Shown here: in pieces, positions 37,149 through 48,345 of the stretch
Position numbering within the stretch: position 1 is the stretch's first letter
Layout: each line of letters starts with the position of its first letter
From: Hymenopus coronatus
Lineage: Eukaryota > Arthropoda > Insecta > Mantodea > Hymenopodidae
Direction: 5' to 3'
DNA length: 64,000 bases
Assembly (NCBI GenBank): GCA_030762935.1
Contig: CM060892.1
Location: forward strand, 88,772,327-88,836,326
The notes under the pieces: generated by a model
Seen by the model: the letters and a program-made list of their open reading frames with translations, nothing else
Told to the model about the DNA's origin: nothing
Databases searched by the model: none
Made by a program: the position numbers and the translations under genes

Positions 37149-37302
37149 CTAATTATAAGGAACCAAGTAATAAGGACAATTTCTGCTAATGTTTATCTCG
37201 TTTATCATGAAGTAGATAGAAGAATAAGATTTTAACAGTAATTTGTTACAGGGATGAAGAGAAAGTCATGTAAATGGAACACATCAGATTTTTTCTTTGA
37301 CC
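37149..37302 (+). repeat. Family A right-end fragment in tandem
   Basis: The last ~150 bases of the element (CTAATGTTTATCTCG to GTAAATGGAACACATCAG) directly follow the end of the previous copy in the same orientation. Confidence 0.75.
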
Positions 37303-37454
37303 TCGGATGCATAACCTTCGCAACGCTGTTCTACCTACTTTACCTTAGTCATATTAAATATCTGAGTTAAAATTTGTCAAATATAGTAATATACACCTTG
37401 AAGTATATAAAATGTAGAGGATTATTATTACTATCATTATTTTCAAAGAAAATA

Positions 37455-37537
37455 ACCTGATGTGTTTCATTCTTTTGTCTACATTATGCTAATAGAGATA
37501 AACATTAGCAGCAATAGTCTTATTACTTGCCTTTTGT
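37455..37537 (-). repeat. Family A short fragment
   Basis: About 80 bases of the hairpin-end side, including ATGCTAATAGAGATAAACAT. Confidence 0.55.
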
Positions 37538-38284
37538 GTGTCACAGAATGTGATATCTCCTTTGAACACATTCCAGCTGTCGACTATATTACACTACGTC
37601 AATCTTTTTATCACATCTTTTATTACAAATTTAAAAAGACAATCCTACAGCCAACATCAACAGCTGTAATAGTGGTTCCTATTTTTTATGTTTAGAATGT
37701 AGTTGTGCTATTATATTTACTATTTATAAATACATTTACTTTAAGTTTCTATGTCATTCATCTGCAATATTTTGTATAACTTATCAATAAGTCCTGTTCC
37801 TAGAGAACGATAATTAATTCTACATTTATGAGTATGAAAAATAAAGCCAGCAGGAAAATGGTAACTAATAATTGTCATATTAACTTTCGTTTTATTCTTC
37901 TAAATATTGTCTTCACAATGCAGTCAAGTTTTTACTCACATCATTATCCTTAAATTCTTCAAGCATTTCATAATGGTTTTTGCTGTGCTTTTATATATTT
38001 CCAGTCGTTTGTTTTTGTTTTATAACAATTATATTTTAAATTGTGAAGCATTTAATGTCATTAATTATTAGAATAATAGGAATTGAGCGGATTGGCTGTT
38101 GCCTCTGAACACTCTGCCTGTGTAATGTCTGCTATTTTATTTTTAGTCACAGATTTGATCAAGGGCGTAATAGTGGGTATGGTTTTTATCACAGAGATAT
38201 GTCACAGCTATATGTGATCAAAGATGTTATATTATTCAATAAAACGTTTTATAATTTCTATTTAATCACATTTCTGTGACACAA
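37538..38284. other. Unassigned AT-rich stretch
   Basis: The frame at 37462-37695 begins within the family A scrap and shows no domain. Nothing else recognised. Confidence 0.25.
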
Positions 38285-39030
38285 GACTAAAGCGATGGTC
38301 AAATATTTTAAAAGCTTATTGTTATGTGAAACAATGGAACATCAAATCTGTTTGCATGATCAGAAGTAAAATAAAAGATATATGAAACGCAATGGCTAGC
38401 TCTACAAAACTTGTATAAAACATAAATTATATGTTTTAATGGGATCAGGGGGCTATTCCCAAGAATTTATAGATGTACGTTTCATTTGCCATGTAAGGAT
38501 CTGTAGTATAAAGCTTTTTAAATAAACTCATTAGGGCCACATTTTAGAAATTTAGAGATTTCGAAAAAGGTTCCATGTAAAGGGTATATTAGGGTGGAGT
38601 ATTTTTCTAAAAAACATTTTGATGCATCCTTAAGATATACTAAACATAAGTACTAAGTTGTGTACTTAACGGACTTTTTGCTCATTTATTAACTCATACT
38701 TTATTTAAGGCAATGCTACTTTTATGTGCAGGAACAGTAATTCCTAATGTGAAACGTCTTCAGGTTATTCGTTCTATAAAAACGTTATCAATTTTTACGC
38801 CTTTATATTCTGCTTCTTTTATGGTAATAAACTAGCTTTTTAGCAGGTTTTATCTGTTCACAGACACACACACACACACACAGACATCTTTTTAAAATCC
38901 TTTTTTGGGTTCAGGGGTTTTAAAAATATGTATTTCAGGTGAAATCTCGGAATAAAAGTTTTGGGTGGTATATAATACCTTCTCTATCTATTGTGTACAC
39001 TGTACAAACGTGCTAGAGAAAGCAAAAACG
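38285..39030 (-). repeat. Family A copy with a ~170-bp insertion
   Basis: The hairpin end is lost. The family sequence is interrupted at about 38690-38862 by unrelated AT-rich DNA, then resumes in the CACAGACACACAC tract and ends at GCTAGAGAAAGC. Confidence 0.7.
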
Positions 39031-39259
39031 TAATCACCAGGTAAATGTTGAATCAGTACTTGAAAGCTAGGGTGCCGCCTTATCTGAATGGTAAAAGTTA
39101 GGGTGGTTCGCTTGCCGGCTAGAAGTGTCGATTTTAAGTCGACGATCGTAATATGGGGAACGTTGAAACAAGCAAAAATACTTTAGTGCTACAATTCGAA
39201 TCTTCATTCACAGACTAAACTGCATACAAATAAATTAAGTGCTGATGAATGGTGATGGT
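39031..39259. other. Unassigned stretch with possible tRNA-like scrap
   Basis: CTGAATGGTAAAAGTTAGG and GATTTTAAGTCGACGATCG (39073-39150) are suggestive of a degraded tRNA-like head, but not conclusive. Confidence 0.25.
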
Positions 39260-39832
39260 TACCTAAGCTCAGTGTCAGCTTTTAGCTGGGATGTCATTGA
39301 CAGAGAAGATGCCATGGACAGGACACATGACAGAGTGGACTCGCACAACCTACGTCCCATGAGGAGGCGCCCCTAGGAGGGAGAAATGAGGTGAGAGAAT
39401 ACACCGGGTGGCCGGAACCAGCAATAACAGGATCCCTAGATTGAAGCAACCTGACAGCCGGATGGATTGACTATGCCCTCCTGCCCCTCATAGGTTCCAA
39501 CGCCAGGAGCTGCAGCCCCGCAACCAGGCAAAATCAGGGGAAGGAAATATTTACTCAGAGCATCCTTTTCCCTTCCACATTATATCGAGCTCCATCGCCG
39601 ACATTTTCATCCCTGAAAGAAGACAATGGGATGAAGGATGAATGAAATTACAATGAAAACGACATGGAGGAACAAGATATTCGAGGGATGAAAGAAACCT
39701 ACCCAGTAATTACCTGGCAACCCGGGGAAACCCTGAAAAACCCGTGGGCCCGTTTAGGCCGACCACGGGAAGCGAACTCGAACCTCCGAATGCGGGCCAG
39801 ACGAAGCCACCTGAGCCATCCCTCTCAGTAAA
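39260..39832 (-). mobile_element. SINE-like family S6, GC-rich, tRNA-like head
   Basis: Read on the minus strand, a head with TGGCTCAGGTGGCTTCG and the B box GGTTCGAGTTC (39774-39784) is followed by GGGTTTTTCAGGGTTTCCCC and a long body. At about 530 bp it is long for a SINE, so two elements may be fused. A diverged partial copy at 30630 supports the body being a repeat. Confidence 0.6.
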
Positions 39833-42063
39833 GATAATATAATAAAAGCTGGGAAAGAATCATTTCTGCGGAACTATTACTCGCCAACGAGCATTGATTT
39901 TTTTCCAACCTCTGTGGTTTATAGCGGTTCATCACCACCCCCACTCTGTTAATGATTTCCTCTTCCCGAGGGTATCTAACGTGCCCCGCAACAGGTAATA
40001 AAACATTTAACCTGATAACATACATTCCCTCTTGTTTATTTGAGCATCATACTGTTTGATTAGTTCGCAAATTATTTCTTAACCCGCAAAATTAAGCCTT
40101 GAGGTATTCATTTGGTTCTGAAAATTACTTTCTCTCAGATTAAAATTGCAAAATATATCACATCAGTTATGAGGGGTGTGTTGGATTGGTTTGTGAGGGG
40201 TGTGTTAAATAAAATAGAACAAAGGGTATCCTCTGAAAATAATCAAATTTGTACATTTGTTTATAGTCAGTTTGATTTGTGTATAGTATATGACATTCTA
40301 AATTACCACAAATTAAATAATGTATTAAAATTAAGTGGATACAGAAATGCATTTTAAGCGAATGTGTTCAAAAATTTATTTTTGGATTTTGTTGCAAAAA
40401 ATACACCTACTTTTAAGAACATAAGATTCTCCTAGAGCCGATGTAACACATGTTTTGGAAGTCTTTTAAATCGTTGCTCTCTGTGACAAACTTTATGGCT
40501 ATTATTACCAGGTTAAAATTTTTTCTTCTCCCACAAAAATACAGCTACAGTTCTGACTATTTTTTCAAAGCACTGCAAAATGAGTGTTATAAACTGTCCA
40601 ATTGGAATTAGGGTATTGGTCATAGGTTAGTTTTAAAAAAGTAATTACAATAATTAAGAACTGTATTTTGAATGTTTTACTTTAGTGATGTAGAGTAATT
40701 ATTTTTACGACAATACCCATTTAAGGAAAAATTCAAACACAATTGTTAGAAAAATATTAATGAATATAGCTCTTAAAATTGTGTATTTATTCCAATATCT
40801 ATGGAAGATTTTTATTTTAGATAGTTAAACCGAATAAATTAATTACTATATCCAGAATGAAATATATATATTTGAATGAACTAAGTGAGAATCCTTCCTT
40901 TGTTACTGGTAGTATCTGTACCAAAAATTAAAGCTCGAGATTTAATACTTTAGAAAATGACTTTTGGCACTTCAGTGACTCCCTAATTTAAATATACTAA
41001 CTAAAAGTTAATCTAAACATTAATATATATGAAATACTACTTAAAAGTTATTTCATTATAAGAGTAGATATGAAAGTGTTATAAGACTCTATTATTGAAA
41101 TTTGTACACGAATTCAACCTTTCAAATATAGGGAGGGAGGGAGGGGGAGAGAGAGAGAGTGTGTGTGTGTGTGTGTCATAATCTTCCTCTAGTATTCTTA
41201 GGTATAAAATAACAGTGTAACATAATACAGTTAGGGATAATAGAATTGGCGTAGGCAAACCAATTTCTTTAGCTATAAGTAAGAACGCCAGCGTAGGCCA
41301 CTGAGGCATGCTATAGGTGGTGCCAAGAAAATATTGTTATAATAAAACTCTTCAAATTTCTGTTTATTCTTACAGTAGCATTTATCCAATGTGTAATTTT
41401 GTGAATAACCGATATATTTCATGATGCGTTGTATTAATATGGAGTGCAAAACGGAAAATGCAACTGCGTTTCTTATTCAAGTTGTAAATAAAAGATTAGA
41501 GCAAGCAATGCCTAATAATTACTGGAGAACGTGATAAGAGGCCCTTGTATAGGATTCTATGAGACAGAAAGAAAAATGGAAAGATTAATTTAGCGATCAA
41601 CTGACGACAATTCTTGGATGTGTATAAGAAATTAAAAGGAACAGCAGATCAGAACGTTACACGTTCGCGCTTGTATCTTTAAAAAATCATTAATATTTAA
41701 AATTAAAAACAAATAGAAGGTAATGGCATTATTATCAAAGCATGTATATTTGTTTATAAGGATATTATATTGATATCTATTTCTGCACTGGATTTAACTA
41801 ATCATCAAAATACATTGGTATTAGCTTGCAGCAGGATGGTGACTGACACAGCATTAAAAGGAGGATTTGGGCGTGGAATATGCATTCCTCCATTGCCATT
41901 TACATGGTATCGTGCTTTACTGCGCATTTGCTCGCATAAGCAGCCACTACAAATGAACGCTCTAGTCTTATACATATTTGTTTTTGAGCTCAGACGGTGC
42001 CCTTCTGGAACTGGTGCAAGCTTCAGAAATCTATTTTTGTACTGCCAGGTCGCTTTTTTCGGG
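39833..42063. other. Long unassigned AT-rich stretch
   Basis: No gene recognised. A (GGGA)n-(GA)n-(GT)n microsatellite lies at 41131-41176. GAGGGGTGTGTT occurs twice 26 bases apart at about 40170-40205. Open frames of 60-100 codons show no domain. Confidence 0.3.
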
Positions 42064-42206
42064 GGTAGTGTTTAACGCCCGTTTTTACTACGATAGCACC
42101 GAAGGCAATGACACTGTTGATACATGGAATGAGATGGCGGGGGAAACCGGAGAACCTGGAGAAAACCACCCCTACCGCCGTCTTGGTGAGAGGATTGCTC
42201 GGTGTT
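42064..42206 (-). mobile_element. SINE family S2, partial
   Basis: It shares TAGTGTTTAACGCCCG and GGCGGGGGAAACCGGAGA with the copy at 14006. The head is collapsed by a deletion, leaving only GGTGAGAGG from the anticodon region. No poly(A) is recognisable. Confidence 0.7.
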
Positions 42207-42933
42207 TAACGTGCTGTTCAACGAGAGAACTAGAACACTAATGTAGGAACAATGTTTAATCAATAATCACAACACGTAATCACTTATTTTTATTTAATAT
42301 TGGCACCATGGCACTACTTCAAAATCCTATACCTCTCTAGTATATATCTTTACAAAATAAGAACTTTTCTGCTGGCAGTTTGAATTATTGTTCTCATATT
42401 CTGTCACATACGGTGTGATAGCATAACTAATTCAAATTAGACATCAGCTTTAAAATTCTGATGCCATTAATAATTTTTGTGTTCAAAGACTGTAGTCCTT
42501 TGAATCCAAAAAAACATAGGTGTTCCTTTTAGACATTCATATCAACACTCTTGTTTTATTTTTCCAGTAAAACATCCAGAACAGCGGGAGAAGTGGTAGA
42601 GGTACTCAGGTAAAACTCAGCTTTAACCGAATTGTGAATAAAGCTGATTTATCTGATGCACTAAATCACTTTTCTGCTTAGTGACTCGTTACGTTTATCT
42701 ATTCTAGTGACAAAGTCTGTGAATCTGACAGAAAAAAACCGGAATTAAGGCACCATGTAACACAGCATACAAGTATGAAAATATTTGTTCTTTATTTAGA
42801 TAGACACTTTCTTCTAATCCATAGTGCCATCATTTGGCCACAGGGATGATTTGGCACAGTTTTGTAATATTTTAAGGGATTTTTATTTTCATGTCATACT
42901 TGCATTTGAAAATTAAAAAGGAATTTTTACCTA
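42207..42933. other. Unassigned stretch
   Basis: Nothing recognised. Confidence 0.25.
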
Positions 42934-42946
42934 TATTGTCATAAAA

Positions 42947-43116
42947 CAGGACATGAGAACCGCATTAATCGGCCGGGGGGGCTCCAGGCGCTGACCACGT
43001 CTCACCCTCCAATTCTGCACCCCATTCATGACGTCTGTAATGGACCGTGATGGGGGACGCAGCGGCCGGGCGGTAGGTCAAGGTTCCCCGTGAGCTGTCG
43101 TGCCATGGAGTTATGT
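42947..43116 (+). mobile_element. SINE family S3, 5'-truncated, with a 13-bp target-site duplication
   Basis: The GC-rich body (CCACGTCTCACCCTCCAA, GGGGGACGCAGCGGCCGGGC) matches the minus-strand full copy at 61669-61999. The tRNA head is missing. Direct repeats TATTGTCATAAAA (42934-42946 and 43117-43129) flank it, the hallmark of target-primed reverse transcription. Confidence 0.85.
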
Positions 43117-43269
43117 TATTGTCATAAAAGGGTTACTTTATTTCAGTATTATTGTAATGTTCTTTTTTAAAGAACAAAGAAAAAGGAAATCCATACACCT
43201 GCAATCAAATGTAAACCCGCTATTGTTTACACGTGTTACCACGTCATTTATCGGTTACTGTCACTGAAA

Positions 43270-43360
43270 TTACCTCATTTAGCATGATGTAGGTAAAATA
43301 GTTTATTTGCAGAACATACAGACGTCATATGAATGGAACACATCAGATTTTATTAATCTA
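43270..43360 (+). repeat. Family A right-end fragment
   Basis: Only the last ~90 bases (TTTAGCATGATGTAGGTAAA to GAATGGAACACATCAG). Confidence 0.65.
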
Positions 43361-43599
43361 GCTCTTTTACTATCAAGCGTCAGTTTAAAGTATGCCTGGT
43401 AAATATAAGCAAGAATTAAACTAGACTATTTATTCAGCTTACTTACAAAAAGCTTTTTATCACTGGAGTCGAAGTGATCCCACGCTACGACTAACGTAAA
43501 ACATACAAGTGCCAGGTGTTAAGGATTAAGCTGATTTAAAGATAAATGGGTAAGTTTGTGTTAAATAATGTACACTTAATTATTTTTATAAATTAACTA

Positions 43600-43757
43600 T
43601 TTCTCACGCACTATCCGTGTATAGGATAGGGTTGAACACGTAGAATGGTTAAAATATTCCATGTTCTAGTCGGGATTTCAACCATAAATATCCTAGTTTT
43701 CAACTAGCTGCTCCAAACACTGAGCTACCTTAGTAAAATGCTGACACAGTATTAATT
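43600..43757 (-). mobile_element. tRNA-like repeat family S5, degraded copy
   Basis: It shares ACTGAGCTACCTTAGTA and TAGTCGGGATTTCAA with the better copies, and the CCGTGTATAGGATAGG tail block. Confidence 0.6.
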
Positions 43758-43782
43758 TTAAATCTAACTTGAGATGCACCAA

Positions 43783-43808
43783 TTTTTTTTTTTTTTTTTT
43801 TTTTTTTT
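43783..43808. repeat. Poly(T) tract
   Basis: About 26 T residues directly beside the next S5 copy, possibly its A tail on the other strand. Confidence 0.85.
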
Positions 43809-44003
43809 GCCACCTGGCCGTGTGAAAGATAGGAGTTGGAAAGTTAGGAAAGATTCAGTGCCGTAGCTGGTATTTGAATGAACAAACTCTTGGTCTCCGT
43901 CCAGTTGCTCTAACCACTGAACTACCATAGCAACATGGCAACACAACATTAATTCCCCAACTGGATATTTTTCCGGTAAAACCATAAGGAGATCACAAAT
44001 TAG
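43809..44003 (-). mobile_element. tRNA-like repeat family S5, good copy
   Basis: On the minus strand the order is: a conserved leader (ATCTCCTTATGGTTTTACC), GTTGCCATGTTGC, a tRNA-like part (TATGGTAGTTCAGTGGTTAG, then ATTCAAATACCAGC), and a tail with CTTTCCAACTCC. The tRNA-like part is internal rather than at the 5' end, and the leader is shared with the copies at 49300 and 52155. Confidence 0.7.
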
Positions 44004-44497
44004 TTTGCGTGTGTAAATAGTAGGTAAGAAGGTACTGTTTTCCATACAAAAATTCTATATAAAGAAATATGCTTTGAGATCCTTTGTGTTCAAAACAGTA
44101 TTTTTAGAAAACAATTTGCGCGCGTGTATACATGATGTTTAAAAAATACGGGGCACAATTTCAGGTATGTATTTCCCACATGAAGACAATCAAAATAGTT
44201 CATTATAACATGTGTCCGGAAATGCTTCATTTCCCAGTTATGGCCTTTACAACATTGAAAGTCCCACCTGTAGACAATCAAAATAGTTCATGTCCGGAAA
44301 TGCTTCATTTCCGAGTTATGGCCTTCACAACATTGGAATTCACTGGAACGTTTTTCTTTCCGCAGGTCTTTGCCGTCAAAGGAGACATTAGGAGGGCGCT
44401 CTGATAGTTCATTTTGAGGAAGGTTACATTCAGTGTTCTTTAGGCGTTAAGACTGTGCGACATGCATTCAAATCAATAGCTGGCAGAGATACACTTC

Positions 44498-45625
44498 ATG
44501 TACGGTAACACGGACGGCAATGCTGCGCTGGCTCGTCGTTTGTACCAGGAGAGGTACCCACAGCGACAATGTCCAGATCGGAAGACATTTGTACGTCTCC
44601 ATTCCCGTCTGTGCGAGTATGGAACATTCACCTCTCCTGGTTTGGCAAGGGGACGACCAAGATCTACAACTCCAGAAGTGCAGGAGGAGATTCTGGAGGC
44701 TGTGGACAGGACTCCTTCTATCAGCACACGACGGTTAGCGTTGCAAGTCAATGTTCCTCATACGACTGTCTGGAGACTGTTGAACGAGTATCAATTGTAT
44801 CCTTATCATTTGCAACGTGTACAGCCCCTGTCACCAGAGATTTCCCTGCACGAGTTAGGTTCTGTCAGTGGTTCTTGCAGCAGTGTGGTGTAAATCCGAA
44901 CTTTTCTGCCGGCGTATTGTTTACAGATGAAGCACAGTTCACAAGAGATGGTATAACAAATTTCCACAATCAGCATGTATGGTCGCATGAAAACCCACGT
45001 GCAACTGTTGTATCTCATCACCAGTTGCGGTTCTCCCTCAACATGTGGACCCGGTATCATTGGTGATCGATTAGTTGGACCCCATGTACTTGTATGCATG
45101 AATGAATAAGTGTATTTATTAACATAGCAAAACGTCAGGTATGGTGATTTCCAGGAAGTTTGTGTACGCCTGCCCCGTAAGTCTGTACTTGTAAACAGAC
45201 TTACGGGGCAGGCGTACACAAACTTCCTGGAAATCACCATACCTGATGTTTTCGAAGACACTGCACTGATCAATCAACACATTCACTTCTTGCATGATGG
45301 CGCTCCTGCACACTTCAGTCTTACGGCTCGCCAGTACTTGGATCGAAGGTTTCCTGATCAATGGATAGGTAGAGGTGGCCCAATTGCTTGGCCTCCACGC
45401 TCACCTGATCTGAACCCTCTCGATTTCTACTTGTGGGGTCATTTAAAATCATTGGTTTATTCGTCTCCGGTGCCGGATTTGGAATCCCTTCGGAATCGAA
45501 TTGTGGCAAGTTGTGAGGACATTCGCAATACTCCTGGAGTTTGGGATCGTGTTCGCAGGTCAATGAGACATCGATGTGAGGTCTGTATTCAAGCAGGAGG
45601 TGAACATTGTGAACATCTTCTGTAA
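44498..45625 (+). pseudogene. DD41D mariner-type transposase, frameshifted and interrupted
   Basis: The N-terminal part (44498 to about 44835) is a paired helix-turn-helix region, with NAALARRLYQERYPQR, then GRPRSTTPEVQEEILEAV and VPHTTVWRLL. A one-base shift near 44835 moves the frame to RDFPARVRFCQWFLQQ and FTDEAQFTRDG, whose first catalytic Asp is codon 44936-44938. The frame is lost after the LNMW segment, where about 40 extra bases and an inverted duplication are inserted. It resumes with LTGQAYTNFLEITIPDV, LHDGAPAHF (second Asp 45296-45298), SPDLNPLDFYLWGHLKS (third Asp 45422-45424) and ends with CIQAGGEHCEHLL. Exactly 41 residues separate the second and third Asp, as in DD41D mariner relatives. 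All three acidic residues survive, but no continuous protein can be made. Confidence 0.9.
45129..45252. repeat. Near-perfect palindrome, 58-bp arms, inside the transposase gene
   Basis: Arms 45129-45186 and 45195-45252 match at 57 of 58 positions (only 45134/45247 differ) around the 8-base loop ACTTGTAA. The right arm is the genuine coding copy (GQAYTNFLEI). The left arm is its inverted duplicate, preceded by foreign AT-rich bases containing GTGTATTTATTAACAT. Confidence 0.95.
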
Positions 45626-46211
45626 TGACAACAACCTGCGGAAAGAAAAACGTTCCAGTGAATTTCAATGTTGTGAAGGCCATAACTCGGAAATGAAGCA
45701 TTTCCGGACACATGTTATAATGAACTAATTTGATTGTCTACATGTGGAAAATACATACCTGGAATTATGCCCCGTATTTTTGAAACACTCTGTAGACTGT
45801 GTTTCCCAATGTCCATGTCCATGTGTCCGCATGTTTGTGAACTTGTTAACTAAAAAACGAAAATTCGTTTAAGTGTCAAACTTTAAATTTAAGTTCAGAA
45901 ATGTTCAAAGATGTGACACGAAGATTTTAAAAAAAAAATCCCACCATCACAAACCTCCCTTTTCATGAAAAAGTTTTCGAAAATTTGTTTATTCTGAAAA
46001 ATAGAGTAAACGATTTGCTTAAATACATTATACCAGATATATTTACATGACAAATAACATGTATATGCGGAGTGTTATGGCAATTGTCTCTTTCATTCTG
46101 ATGAATGATTGGTAAACTAACAAAAGTCTTTTGCAGGGTTAATGATCCGTTCCCTGTTGGCTTCGATTTTAAAATACTCAAAATTTCTTTCCCAAGAAAC
46201 CCTAATCCTTT

Positions 46212-46264
<53 letters not shown>

Positions 46265-46480
46265 TTTTATTTTTAAACTCCAGATCATGGAAAGAGAACC
46301 ATGTCAATCGCACAGCGACAGATTCTAAGCTATGTCCTATTGTTATCTTTTATTTCCTTCCCATTTAAGAGAAACAAGACTTTTCTGCTAATGTTTATCT
46401 CGATTACTATGATGCAGTTAAAATAAGCTTTTCAGGAAAAATAAAGAAAGTAATGTGAATGGAACACATTAGAATTTAAC

Positions 46481-46710
46481 TCTGAAGCTTTCTCGGGCTT
46501 CTAGCCAGATAGGTACAGGATTGACTCCAACTTCGTCTTCAGGGTAAACTAATGACCTGAAGTCCGGATTCATAGTTAAATCTCTCAGGCTTATAGACAG
46601 GTAGGTACATGAATTGACTCAACGTCTCGAAAATGTGCATCATCTTCATGTACCTACCTGGCTACAAACCTGAGAAAATTTAAAATTAATACGTCATCAG
46701 GAAAGCTTGA
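46481..46710. mobile_element. Foldback element, diverged relative of the 12.4 kb insertion
   Basis: It shares GAAGCTTTCTCGGGCTTCTA and the string TTCGTCTTCAGGG with the foldback at 12412. Arms 46577-46614 and 46645-46683 are imperfect inverted copies (GGTAGGTACATGAA / TTCATGTACCTACC). The outer AGCTTTC motif recurs inverted as GGAAAGCTT at 46701. It sits exactly at the end of a family A copy. Confidence 0.6.
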
Positions 46711-47587
46711 GCTCTTACTTTACCTCAGAATTGTTTTCAGTCTCGTTCTACATTTATTGTTTTTATTTCCAATGATAATTGAAAAGGATCTGTAATAAAA
46801 ATATGTAATAAAACTTTGTATAATCTGTAACGTTTAATTTTACAGTTGGTTTGCTGGATAATCAGCGTTCATCCAATGCTGCCGGAGTTCTAAGCGTTAT
46901 GCACTTAATTTCTTTAATGGAAGCGCTTATTAATAATTGTTTTGAGCTGCATAGAGCAACAACTTTAGCTGTTATTGTTGTATTAAAATCCGTTTTCTTT
47001 GTCCACCACAAGAACATTTGAGGAGCAAAGGCGTCAGGTGTGTGCAGCAGCCTTGATCAGGCTATAATACAGTCGTTAGCCATGGAGAAGTCATCAACTT
47101 GTGCTCTGTCACAAGATGTTACAACTGTGGTGGAGCATGGAGCTGCATTAAGGATGGTACAGCAGGTCAAGTTTAAAGTGCTTTAAAGTGACCGGGAAAG
47201 ACCAAAGCAATTTGGCGCTGACAAGTTGGCCAAAATGGCTCTACGGAGTCTTCTGCGGTATTACATGGTCGGAGGTAAGCAAACAATTTGATATTTAGTA
47301 GAAAACAATGTGTATTTCATTTTGTCAGCTTACTAGTAGCATTGCCATAATAGAAACACAAATTTCACGGTTCTAATGTGATTTGAACGGTCTTTTCTGT
47401 GTTTATATACGTCACGCAACGGCAGCTCCTGAGTCAAACTCACATATCGCCGGATGAAAATAATAGGATTTTACAATTAGAAATTTGATTAAGTGTAGTT
47501 TAACTATTATCTTTCTAGATATAAATCTGTAATTAGCACCACAAGTTTCTGAACACTGTCCATTAAATACTCCAGGACTTAAATAAA
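46711..47587. other. Unassigned stretch with a possible exon-like segment
   Basis: At 47010-47275 the DNA is GC-richer and ends in CGGAGGTAAGC, which would fit a splice donor. No long frame or domain supports an exon, so this may equally be an unrecognised repeat. Confidence 0.2.
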
Positions 47588-48345
47588 AATCTGAAGTGCT
47601 CCGTTCACATAACTTTCTCTACTTCTCTGTAAGAAATTATTGTTAATAAGCTTATTCTTCTATCTATTTAATACTAAAACATTAGCAGGAATGGTATTAT
47701 TGCTTAGTTCCTTTATAAGCAGAAGAGAAATAAGAAAATACACCTGTCAAATGATTTAAATGTGGTTGCTATGGCATTGAAATCAGTTTCACTGAGTGGC
47801 CAAGCGTTGACAAGTTCCCGTATAAGAAAAATATTTTAAACTGAAATCAATAACAAGGAATACCTCGAAAATGGCCAACCGCAACGAAAAAATGTATGTA
47901 ATATAAATTGTGTGTTTTATTCTGATCTACATTTCTGTGTAGTACATTTTCGTCAATCTCTTACGGTTTACCACTTAAGCAAAATTTAATGTCTTAAATA
48001 TAAGAGATTTTAATAAAAATCCTTAAGGTAATTTTTGCTAACATCAAAATTTTGGAAACTTTTTCCATGTAAAGGGTAGTTTGAGGTGGTGAGATTTTCT
48101 TGAAAATCTTCGTGTCGCATCCTTGGAAGATACAAAACTTAAATACCAAGTTTGGGATTTAACGGTCTTTTCATTTTTGAGCTATAATGTCCACAGACAC
48201 ACACATGGAGCTTTTCCCAAAAATCTTTTTTTTTCAGGTGGATCCAAAACATGTATTTGCAGTGAAATCTCGGTATCGAATTTTTGGGTGAATACAATAC
48301 CTTCTCTATACATTATGTTTATAGTACGTGTAGAGAGAGAAAAAG
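47588..48345 (-). repeat. Family A copy
   Basis: Both ends are present, although the central part is shortened by about 60 bases near 47990. The palindromic end is altered to CATTATGTTTATAGTACG. Confidence 0.8.

Larger units (their letters stand above)
44133..45792 (+). mobile_element. Mariner-type DNA transposon with long inverted repeats, non-functional
   Basis: This 1,660-bp element is inserted at TA (TA at 44131-44132 and 45793-45794). Its ends are inverted repeats of about 165 bp: the right one reads inward as CAGAGTGTTTCAAAAATACG, and both contain GTCCGGAAATGCTTCATTTC and CGTTTTTCTTTCCGCAGG. The left repeat carries an internal ~90-bp tandem duplication (about 44184-44360). It is GC-richer than its surroundings. 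One transposase gene lies between the repeats. Confidence 0.9.
44005..46480 (+). repeat. Family A copy split by a mariner element
   Basis: Family sequence at 44005-44132 stops at a TA and resumes at 45793 (TAGACTGTGTTTCCCA), ending at 46480 with GTAATGTGAATGGAACAC. A (CT)n tract of about 24 units (46214-46262) has arisen in its right half. Confidence 0.8.

Noticed and set aside
44806..45273. 155-codon minus-strand frame across the mariner element
   Set aside because: It is an antisense frame through the transposase gene and the palindrome; the inverted duplication makes both strands look coding.
47215..47280. Host exon ending in a splice donor (GGAG/GTAAGC)
   Set aside because: Only a short frame precedes it, no matching acceptor or neighbouring exon can be seen, and GTAAG occurs often by chance.
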